This document shows positions 55,930-64,000 of a DNA stretch of 64,000 nucleotides, piece after piece; position 1 is the first letter of the stretch; the number at the start of each line of letters is the position of its first letter. The notes beneath the pieces are model-generated. The model ran no database searches. It was not told where the DNA came from and saw only the letters and a list, made by a program, of their open reading frames with translations. The stretch is from contig OU342633.1 in NCBI GenBank assembly GCA_910589415.1, forward strand, positions 6,610,858-6,674,857, given 5' to 3'. The position numbers and the translations under genes were made by a program. This DNA is from Malachius bipustulatus (lineage: Eukaryota; Arthropoda; Insecta; Coleoptera; Melyridae).

Positions 55930-56745
55930 TAACGATATACAAACAAGTAAAACTGACAGCTACTTTTAACTTTTACTAACCTAATTGTTGCATTATGAGC
56001 TGCATTTGTGTCTGTATTTATTATTGTAGAAAGAGATGCCACGTTTTGTATTTCTCTGGAATCCCTTTCATTGGATTCAATCTAAAAATAATAATAAATT
56101 TCTAATAATAATAATACATAATAACATCGCGTCGCCCTAGCTGTCGTGGAGCCTGGCGCGGCGCAGTCGAGGCGTTTGCGCAGACAAGACAGATTTGGTA
56201 AATTCAGTGAAATGGTAAATTTCGCGCGGTTATGCTACTAATAATAATAATAGTAATATTGTGGTAATATTATAAACTTTTTTTCGGCTTTATTTGTTTG
56301 TTTTGTTTTTGTGCTCTGTTGTTACCTTGTTATGTGAATTCTGCGTGCGTCGGCCGTCGGAGTAAACTAAAATTTAACTAGTTAAGTACTAATAAATTAT
56401 TTAACTACATCCGAAGACAAAAGACTTAGTAGGTCTCTAACTCTGACTACAAAACTACCAGTAGGTACTACAACATATTCGCGCAATACAAGTAAGTATC
56501 TATTTACCTATGTGTCATTGCAGTTTTATTTTATTACTGACTGACTTGGGCACAAAAACTGAGAGGTATAAAATACTTTTGATTTAGACTTTGTTTTTAC
56601 AACATCTATCATCTTCACATCTCTGAGTAGGTAGAGTTCCATGATGTTTTCTGTTATTTCCACCAAAGAAAATAATGAAACTTGCATAACAACTGTGCCA
56701 TCAAGGTGGCTAGTTCGCAATAATTCTATTTAATCTATTTTCTAG
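55930..56745 (+). other. CACTA central region, likely promoter of the plus-strand gene
   Basis: Mostly AT-rich, with a GC/CpG-rich patch at about 56125-56240 (GCGTCGCCCTAG, GGCGCGGCGCAGTCG) and another at 56345-56365. No gene is seen. Its place between the divergent genes suggests regulatory DNA and a first non-coding exon. Confidence 0.4.
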
Positions 56746-59700
56746 GCCATCTCACCTAGAAAAAAACAGGTTGGAGCATATAATTCAAAATCCCGACTCA
56801 ATACCCTGAGGTTACCTGGCAATTGATGGACTGTTCTGTTAGAGCTACGAACCCTTGTTACAATCAAGCGGTTAAAATGGAAAAGGCTATTGCTTCCTGT
56901 GATAATACTGAAGATGAACAGGTGTAAGTATAGTACATGATAATTAGAAACTGGGTTCTCTCCTTTAAAAAAATTATTCATAGAAGCATGTAATTTGAAC
57001 CTATGATTGTTATGCCCTGACAAATTTTTCTTAAAAAACAAAATTTTAATGAGTTAGGGGACTTTTTTACTTTTTTTGAAAAGGTATATACATACATACT
57101 TTTATAAGGTACTTATTGTTGTTTGTTTTAGCAACTTATTTTTTTTTTTTTGGTTTTAGAGTTATTAAAAAAATTACAGAAAAAAGGAAGAAAAATAAGA
57201 TGGAGGAAAACAATGAAGATTTTGCTCAAAAAATTAATACTCTTTTGGAAAAAGGACAAACAATAAAAAAAAGATGATGCTAATTCCAAACAGAGTATAA
57301 AAGTGGGGACAACAAATGTTAGGAACTATGATACAAGTTCTGACAGTGACAATGGTAAACAGTTGTAAGTAACGTTATTTCTGTTTTTTTTTTGTTTTTT
57401 GCAACTAAAGATGATATTTTCTAGAGATCTTCCAAAGAGAGCAAACAAAAAGAAAAGCAAAGAATCACAAAAACTTAATACAACAGTGGTGGCGCTTGGA
57501 AATTCTAACTTCACCTTTTCAACATCAGAAATAGAGGAAGTCGTGGCTCCTTCTATTTGAAATAACGTTGAAATTACAGAGAGTACCCCTGTTCTTTTTG
57601 CTGATAGCAATGGCTTTTTACAGAGCCTTTGCATGATGAAGACGTAATGACTAGAAATTTTAAAAAATATGTCGATGGTAAGTTTTTATTCTATATAGTT
57701 TTTGGTACATAAATTAGTTAAAATAATATCATTTTTTTTAGAAACGAAAAGTGAATTGAAAATTCACATCGACAAAAAATTTGATGAAGTCAACACCCAA
57801 TTTGAGGAAATAAATCGACTCATTCGCAATTTGAACGACCAAATATCAACGAGAGAATTATCAACAGGGAATAATCTACACTTACATGATGGAAATGACA
57901 TCACGACTTGGTGTAAATTTAAATTCCCCATCGAAGACCAACAAGATGTGTACGAACTTGAAAAACAACTAGTATATTCAGAGTTCAACAGAAAAATGGT
58001 AGGATTATTGAAGTTTGTGTTTATAAAATATATATTATAAATTTTTATTTACAGTTGGTGCATATTTCACAGAAGACATTGTGACAGGCCGCCCTGGGGC
58101 TTGGGGAAAACTTACGTGTGTCGGCGGAAATTCTTCTCGGGCGCCAGATTTTTGTGAGGGTTTACTCCCTGGGGAAAGTTCTCGCAGCGTTTTACCTGTG
58201 CCTAATGCACTATGGTACTTTCTTAGTACCCTTGTCCCTAGGGTAGCTCGTGGAGAAAGGAAAATGCCAGGGGTCGGCTTAAGTTATCACCAGATTAAAG
58301 GAACTAGTCAGGGCGATGTTCTTTACGCACCTACCAGGTAGACTGGCACGTTCACGGAGCTAAGCTGTCGGCGAGATAACGGGGAAATGACATAGACTAC
58401 GACTCAAAATATTAACAAGTTTATTTTAATTAACAATAAAACAAGATACAATTCAAATTCCCTTTTGAACAGCTCATCAACTGGTAGGTACTTACGTGCA
58501 CAGATTAATGAACGGTTTATTCAGATTAAAGAAAATAATCACAATCATAGCTCCAGGAATAAATACAACAATCGATGTAGGTACTTACGTGATCAAAAAT
58601 AATCGTACGATATCATAAAAAAAATACATACGGGTCATAGGGGTATAAATGAAACACAGGTCAGTCTTTATTGTGGGTACACAGCTAGTAAAAAAAATAC
58701 GATTAAATGAAATATCTCGGTGATCGAAATAAATTAAGTAGGTACCTACCAGCATAAAGTCAGAACGAGCGACTGGTAAATTCCCCGAGCAGCGGTGGTA
58801 CGTCAAATTAAGAACAGCAAACAAGGAAGAAAAGCCGGCGAGCCGTGCGTGCGTGTATGAGCGTGTGTTCTGTGTGTGCCTGAATCTGGGGCCAGGCTCC
58901 AAGAACACCGGATCACTTCCGTGTGCAACGGGCTAGGGTTAACTTCCCACCGAGCGTCCGGGGCCAGTGGTCACCGCGCCCAAGCAAAGAACGGTGGGTA
59001 GAAAACCGCAACTCCCCCGGAAGGTCGTTGTACAGGAGTCGGCCAACAGAGAGAGGACTTTCAAATTCAAGTGGGTTGTCGTAGGTGAATGTGGGGTGTA
59101 AGGCTCGGCTTTATTACAATTATGAACGTACCTTGTTTTGCGAAGCGGGTGGTGTCGGTGCGGAATCAACGGACTGTGAACGTCGCGGTCTGGTCACTCT
59201 GCGGGGCACTCGGCGAAGCACGGCGGAAGGTGAAGTAAGAGTAGGTACACACGACAAAAGAACTGTCCGCGGGCCCTATCAAAATCACTCCAGAATTCTA
59301 CTATCTGATCTGCGAACTTCCTACCACTACGCTAACCACTATTACAGGATTCCAGACGGGCGCGAAATAACGGGTAGCTTCCGGAGAAAACTCAAAGCAC
59401 GGCTCGACGGAGTCGAAAAAAATACAATTCACTAACTTCACGAAGAAGGAACGGTCCAGAAGACGGTCAGAAAACTATCTTAATCACAACGGGTTGAAAA
59501 CAATCGAACAGGTCGGAAAGAATTGAGCCCTCCGCTTGGGTTCCGCTACCTTTTATAATAAATGATGACGGCATCCATCGCCAAATCAGTAATCGGCGTA
59601 ATTTCATTGGTCGTTGCCGGCAGGGCACGCCGGTCGCAAAAACGCATTTCGGAGAAAATGATTTCTAGAAATAATAATAAACGTCGATACGAAGTCGGCT

Positions 59701-60560
59701 TTTTGTGGGGCGATAAGAATTGCAATCGCCTGATTTTTATTAAATTTACCTCTGGGTTGCATTTGTTTCTCGTATTTACAGACACAAAAAATTGTTGGAG
59801 GAAAGTTCCCATCGCTTCTAAAGAATAAAACTGACGCTCGACTGAATTAAATAAAACCAGAAAATAGAAATGTTATTATGAATTTAATAAATCCGGCCGC
59901 GATTTCACGGCGTAGGTAGGTAGGTAGGTAGCCCGCTATCGCAAGCGATAAGTTCACGACACCCGGCCAGCGGGGTTCCTGGAAATGCAACGACCGGACG
60001 AAACCCTTCCTATTCGACATCTATTTATTAAATAATCTATCACTTATTGCACCCGATTTTATTTAAGAGAATTTTAGAAATGCTAAAAAAAGGAACATCA
60101 ATGACTCTGGACCTGAAAGTACCTATTTCTCATCAATTTAAACAGGGGAAAATTATGGTTATGCCTATCAAAACGGGGCAATTTCCATTGCTTCGTTACA
60201 ACATCTCCACAAGACGTCAGTAAACCCGTAAAGTTGGTAAAAAAAATTGTTAACATGTTGTTTACTTTGGAGTGCTTAAGGAAATTCACTTTCAAAGGAA
60301 AAGGGAAGAAATTGCCACAGTTTTCAACTTTTAGCTATATTATAGCTTTAATTTTGCAATGCGTGCAGATAAGTGGAAAATCGTTCAGCGACGAAAAACT
60401 GCGATCTACCTTGCAAAACAAGGTTTTTCGTTGTTTAAACCAAAGTATTTCCAGGAACAAAAGGTATGGTTTAAAAATAATTGATGCCTAAGATAGTTTT
60501 TTTTTTTATAAATTTTCTCTAATTACAGCAGCTCAAGTAGAGGACAACATTTAACGAGAT
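56746..60560 (+). pseudogene. Spliced DUF4806-type gene of the CACTA element
   Basis: Plausible exons with AG/GT borders: 56746-56923, 57160-57364, 57425-57677, 57742-57998, 58055-58079 joined to 60205-60463, and from 60529. Exon 1 ends ATNPCYNQAVKMEKAIASCD. Exon 4 has a helical KKFDEVNTQFEEINRLI segment, then FPIEDQQDVYELEKQLV, the DUF4806 signature. Exon 5 continues HISQK, then, after the solo LTR, SPQDVSKPVKLVKKIVNMLFT and FSDEKLRSTLQNKVFRCL. Frameshifts in exons 1-2 and a stop in exon 3 mean the gene is dead. DUF4806 proteins have no established role that I know of. As second gene it may be an accessory DNA-binding factor. Confidence 0.65.
58080..60200 (-). repeat. Solo LTR of Gypsy-K family
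   Basis: 2121 bp, read on the minus strand from TGTAACGAAGC to CCTGTCACA, with a 4-bp duplication ACAT (58076-58079 and 60201-60204). It matches the three parts of the Gypsy-K 3' LTR in order, but keeps ~140 bp (59675-59812) that copy lacks. TATAAAA lies at 59551-59557 (minus TTTTATA read inversely), a donor-like GTACGT at 59126-59131, and a GTAG microsatellite at 59913-59931. No internal element is left, so it arose by LTR-LTR recombination. It interrupts exon 5 of the DUF4806 gene. Confidence 0.9.
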
Positions 60561-60689
60561 CGTTCCCAATAATGCCGAGAGCGATGGCGAGAGTGATGGC
60601 GATGCCGAAAATAAATTAAGGATAGGGTGTAAATAATGAACAATGTTGTTTTTATTTTAGTAGAATAAGTAGTTTTTTTTTAATTGTTG

Positions 60690-61330
60690 AATCTTTATTA
60701 TTTACTAGTGATGATAGTATAAAAAGTTACCAAACTATTATAAGAAAATTATTGAAAATTATCAATCTTTACTATAATAGTGTTAATGTGAAAACACTGC
60801 CAAAGAATATTAATGTTTTGTTAATGTTTTTTTATAGAAGAATTATTTAAAAAAAAATTGGCTATCTTTACTAGTGTTCACATGAAAAAGTTGCCAAAGA
60901 CTAAGAATATTTTGTGCAATGCTTTTTTGTTTTGTTTTACTAGAATAGTTTCTTTTTTTCATCTTTACTTATAGAGTTAAATATGAAAAAGTTGCCAAAG
61001 AAAAAGAATATATTTTGTGTAATGTTTTTTTTTTAGTAGAATATATATTTTTTTTAATTTTCCATCTTTACTCTAGTGTTAAATATGAAAAAGTTGCCAA
61101 AGAATAAGAATAGTTTGTGCAATGTTTTTTGTTTTGTTTTACTAGAATAGTTTCTTTTTTTTTCATCTTTACTATAGCGTTAAATATGAAAAAGTTGCCA
61201 AAGAATAAGAATTTTTTTTGTGTAATGTTTTTTTTAGTAGAAGTTTTTTTTAATTTTCCATCTTTACTCTAGTGTTAAGAATGAAAAAGTTGCCAAAGAA
61301 TAAGTTGTGCCAATGTTTTTTTTTAGTAAA
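60690..61330 (+). repeat. Degenerate ~115-bp tandem repeat
   Basis: About six units share CATCTTTACT…TAGTGTTAA…ATGAAAAAGTTGCCAAAGAATAAGAAT, separated by T-rich TTTTAGTAGAA stretches. It lies in the right arm of the CACTA element, downstream of the DUF4806 gene. Internal repeats are common in CACTA ends. Confidence 0.8.
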
Positions 61331-61655
61331 ATTGTTGTTTTAAATAATCTGTAATAATTTGCAATGTTATTTTTTTAAGTAGGTAGTTTGTTTTTTGATA
61401 AATTTCTACTAGTGCTTATGAAAGTTATTAATTTTTTTAAAACACACAATATTTATTTTTAGCTTCAGTTTTTTGAGTTTTTTTTAAATTTTATTTTGAG
61501 TTTTTAGTTTTTTTAAATTTTTGTTTCAAATAATTGTTATTATTTTCTTAAACTAAATAAATATACCTATCGTAACTATATTCGTTGTTTTTTTTTTCAA
61601 CCGTTTAGTTAACGTTCTTATGTTTGAATAATAATATATGGGAGCTATTTACTAG
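61331..61655. other. AT-rich non-coding DNA
   Basis: T-rich runs with no ORF, repeat or motif that I can support. Confidence 0.5.
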
Positions 61656-61659
61656 TTAA

Positions 61660-61830
61660 ATGTTCTTCTTCGTTTTGGGTTTTAGGTTCTTGATAATAAA
61701 AGTATTATTTTTCAAAACTATTTTCATAAAAATGGAACGTTTCGGGACTGATTGGTCATTTATATAAAAATATTTTTGAAAATAATACTTTTATTATCAA
61801 GAACCTAAAACCCAAAACGAAGAAGAACAT
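61660..61830. mobile_element. 171-bp TTAA-flanked foldback MITE
   Basis: Arms of about 58 bp starting ATGTTCTTCTTCGTTTTGGG are almost perfectly inverted, with a ~55-bp loop. TTAA lies on both sides (61656-61659 and 61831-61834), as for piggyBac-type elements. Its termini do not match the piggyBac at 11530. Confidence 0.85.
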
Positions 61831-61900
61831 TTAACAAGTAAGAAGCAAGGTTCAATAAAAATAATCAAATCTGAGCTATTTACTTTTTATTTTTTTTACA

Positions 61901-62298
61901 CAGGGTGTTAGTAAATAAGTGCGACAAACTTCAGGGGGTGATTTTGCATTTAAAAATATTGACAGTTTGCTATAAAAAAATCTCAGTGGCTTACCAATTT
62001 TTTTTTTTTTTAATTGAGATCATTACCCGTATGCGCGCCACTGTTGAACATAAAATTCTTAATTGCATGTCAAAAAATGCACAATCACTTCCTCTTAAAA
62101 CCCACCAAATTTCATTTGCGTATCTCGACCGGTTTCAGATCAAATAAATAAATCGTCAGTTTTTAAGAAAATCTATAACACCCCGTATCTGGAAAACGAA
62201 GCATTTGCGCCTATACGTTTACATAGCAAACTGTCATTACTTTTTCATGTAGAATCACCTCCTGGTGAAGTTTGTCGCACTTATTTACTAACACCCTG
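61901..62298. mobile_element. 398-bp MITE with CAGGGTGTTAG ends
   Basis: CAGGGTGTTAGTAAATAAGT at the left returns inverted at the right (…CTAACACCCTG). The interior also has partial symmetry. Its CAGGGTG terminus is shared with the 861-bp family, suggesting the same transposase. A TA follows the right end; the left flank reads TACA, so the duplication is imperfect. Confidence 0.75.
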
Positions 62299-62339
62299 TA
62301 GGAACACGCACTGGTGGTACTTACAAGCTATTGATGTAC

Positions 62340-62725
62340 AAATACGTGTTATTAAAATTTCGACACTTTTTACCCCCGGCCTTTGGAACGGCAACGCTGC
62401 AATTGTTTCAAAATATTTTCGTATTTGTTGCAAAACAATTGGTTCGATCAATATTTGTAACCGTTGCTTTGAAACTCTACCGAAACATTTGTTTCAGAAC
62501 AAAAATAGTCACAATTGATCCGAGTCATAATTGACACAGTTGTTCTGAAAAAGTGTCGAAACAATTGTTTCGAATCATAGTGTGTTGAACTTGTTTCGAA
62601 AATGTTTCAAAACTTTTTTAACTGACACAAGCAGCTTAAAATTATTCGGTTATGTTTCGGTTTGTTTCGAAACGTCCAGTTTGTGTCTATTTGTTGCTAA
62701 AATGTGCCTAAAAATGCTGCTTGGG
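62340..62725 (-). repeat. CACTA right terminus with subterminal repeats
   Basis: GTTTCGAAAC-like motifs (for example at about 62567, 62597 and 62665) precede the perfect inverted terminal repeat. It is the mirror of 35805-36060. Confidence 0.78.
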
Positions 62726-64000
62726 AACCAATGAAAATACGCGGATTGGCGATTTGGAGATGGATGTTGTCATCATTTATTAAAAAAGGTAGCGGAACCC
62801 GAGAGAAGGGCTCGATTCTTTCCGACTGGTTCGCTCGTCATCAACCAGTTGTGCTAATTAATCGTGATAGAATTATTCTTAGGATCGTTTTCTGACCGAC
62901 TTCTGAATCGCTTCTTCCCCGTTCATTTGTTGAAGATACTTTGTCGACTCTGTCGAGCAGTGTTTGAAGTTTGCCCCGAAAGTTACTACTTCGCGTCCGT
63001 CCGGAGTTCTATGGTAGTGATCAGTGCAGTTATAGGGAGTTCTTAGATCGAATAGCAGTAGTCGGGAGTCATTTCGATAGGGTCCACGGACAGTTTCCTC
63101 GTCGCGTGTTCACCGTCTGCCGTGCTTCGTCGAGTGCCTCGCCGAGTGCCCCGCAGAGTGCCCAGACCGCGACGTCCCTGGACCGTTTGATACCGCACCG
63201 ACGTCACCCCGCTTCGCAGAAACAAGGTACGTTCATAATCATAATAAAATCGAGCCTTACGCCCTGCATTCACCCACAACAACCCACTTGAATTTAATAG
63301 TCCTCTCTCTGTTGGCCTGGCTCCCGTACAACGACCTTCCGGGGGAGTTGCGGTTTTCTACCCATCGTTCTTTGCTTGGGAGCGGTGACCACTGGCCCCG
63401 GACGCTCGATGGGAAGTTAACCCTAGCCCGTTGCACACGGAAGCGGAAGTGATTCGGTGTTCCTGGAGTCTGGCCCGCAGATTCAGGCACACATAGAACA
63501 CACGCTCATACACACACACACGGCTTGCCGGCTTTTCTGACTTGTTTGTTGTTCTTAATTCGACGTACCACCGCTGCTCAGGGAATTTACCGGTCGCTCG
63601 TTCCGATTGCAGGCTGGTAGGTACCTATTTAAAATATTTCGACCAATCATTTATTTCGTTAATCATTTCCGACCAGCAATGCTCCTACAATAAAGATTGA
63701 CCTGGTGTTTTATTTATACCCCTAAGTCCCGTTCATGAATTATTGTTATAATACTGTATGATTGCTTGTTCACGTAAGTACCTACGTATGATCGATTTAT
63801 TTATTTATTCATGTAATTATCATTGTGATTTATTTTCTTTAATTTGATTAAACCGTACTTTCATTTATTCACGTAAGTACCTACCAGTGTATGATTTGTT
63901 TAGGAGGAATTTGCATTGTATCTTATTTTGTTGTTAACTAAAAATAAACTTGTTCATATTCTGAGTCGTATTCTATATCACTTCCCCGTTATCTCGCCGA
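62726..64000 (+). repeat. Gypsy-K 3' LTR, part 3, runs off the window
   Basis: From AACCAATGAAAATACGCGG it follows the solo LTR (minus strand, about 59620 down to 58369) to the last base. It contains a donor-like AAG|GTACGT at 63227-63232, a poly-A signal AATAAA at 63689-63694, and repeated ACGTAAGTACCTAC motifs near 63775 and 63872. The TATA position is TTAAAAAA here, so the promoter box is probably lost in this copy. By comparison with the solo copy about 290 bp of LTR remain outside. Confidence 0.85.

Larger units (their letters stand above)
35805..62725. mobile_element. Giant EnSpm/CACTA-like transposon, 26.9 kb
   Basis: Perfect 23-bp inverted ends start CCCAAGCAGCATTTTTAGGC. The 2-bp duplication AA lies at 35803-35804 and 62726-62727; the solo LTR shows the empty site. 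Both subterminal regions hold many GTTTCGAAAC-like motifs. Inside are a minus-strand transposase at the left and a plus-strand spliced DUF4806-type gene at the right, transcribed away from each other. Most of the length is later insertions: BEL-1, BEL-2, MITEs, LINE-e and a solo LTR. I estimate 8-10 kb of original element. The superfamily rests on the transposase pattern. Confidence 0.78.
17011..64000 (+). mobile_element. Gypsy-K: GC-rich kinase-bearing Ty3/Gypsy, massively interrupted
   Basis: Element-derived parts: 17011-21222, 22849-24600, 35601-35804 and 62726 to the window end. The order is gag, RT/RNase H, integrase, protein kinase, zinc knuckles, poly-G tract, 3' LTR. The internal part is strikingly GC-rich beside its AT-rich neighbours. 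No 5' LTR or leader is present; the left side starts within gag coding sequence. LTR continuity across LINE-c and the CACTA element is proved by collinearity with a solo LTR of the same family at 58080-60200. Confidence 0.8.

Noticed and set aside
58081..58341. 86-residue ORF
   Set aside because: It lies in the LTR end; no motif, and the LTR has its own explanation.
59546..59828. Overlapping 88-residue ORFs on both strands
   Set aside because: They lie inside the solo LTR and are broken in the other LTR copy.
60690..61330. CRISPR-like array
   Set aside because: The context is eukaryotic, and units are contiguous and degenerate with no unique spacers of constant length.
62971..63291. 106-residue ORF and antisense ORFs near 63043-63490
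   Set aside because: LTR sequence; the counterpart in the solo LTR (59085-59435 on the other strand) does not conserve the frame.
1..64000. Prophage, plasmid, operon or bacterial gene cluster
   Set aside because: All recognisable proteins are eukaryotic transposable-element proteins; introns, poly-A signals and target duplications are eukaryotic, and I see no bacterial genes.
1..64000. piRNA cluster
   Set aside because: Dense nested elements are typical of such loci, but sequence alone cannot show it; small RNA reads mapping uniquely to the junctions would be needed.

Overview
The window reads as arthropod, most probably insect, chromosomal DNA made almost entirely of nested transposable elements. 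I base this on the element families (DIRS with tyrosine recombinase, BEL/Pao, Ty3/Gypsy, PHD-ORF1 LINEs, piggyBac, hAT, Sola-like and EnSpm/CACTA-like transposons), AT-rich sequence, GT..AG introns, and frequent GTAGGTACCTAC motifs. A hemipteran is my guess; the species is not determined. No ordinary single-copy host gene is visible, and there is no rRNA, tRNA or CRISPR.

Layout. (1) 1-14657: a DIRS-like element (gag, RT/RNase H, tyrosine recombinase, ~70-bp inverted repeats near its right end). It is split by Gypsy-A (799-7915, TSD AGAC), whose 5' LTR holds a hAT (993-2627, TSD CTGTTTAG) and whose protease region holds a TA-flanked foldback MITE. The DIRS right end holds a piggyBac (11530-14653, TSD TTAA). 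(2) 14658-16332: a BEL/Pao pol relic into which the DIRS inserted, followed by a LINE fragment (LINE-a, 16333-17010). (3) 17011 to beyond the window end: a GC-rich Ty3/Gypsy element, Gypsy-K. It carries decayed gag, RT/RNase H and integrase, then a complete set of protein-kinase motifs where an env gene would sit, then a displaced pair of zinc knuckles, a 15-G polypurine tract and a 3' LTR of about 2.1 kb. LINE-b splits the kinase inside its HRD loop.

(4) The Gypsy-K 3' LTR is cut into three. Between parts 1 and 2 (24601-35600) lies LINE-c (PHD ORF1), itself carrying LINE-d (inserted at LINE-c's ORF1 start codon, 11-bp TSD) and a Sola-like element (TSD AATT). Between parts 2 and 3 (35805-62725) lies a 26.9-kb EnSpm/CACTA-like element with perfect 23-bp ends. 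It has two divergent genes: a transposase (minus) and a spliced DUF4806-type gene (plus). Between them are two BEL/Pao elements: BEL-1 is almost intact, and BEL-2 has near-identical LTRs but premature stops and a LINE insertion. CAGGGTG foldback MITEs also lie there. A solo LTR of Gypsy-K type sits in a DUF4806 exon. LTR part 3 runs off the right edge.

The genes do not work together as a host pathway; each serves its own element. The most notable feature is the Gypsy-K kinase. Acceptor-like sites precede both the kinase and the zinc-knuckle ORF, and a donor-like AAG|GTACGT is conserved in both LTR copies, which suggests, but does not prove, that 3' genes were expressed from spliced RNA as env is. 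All boundaries and alignments were made by eye.
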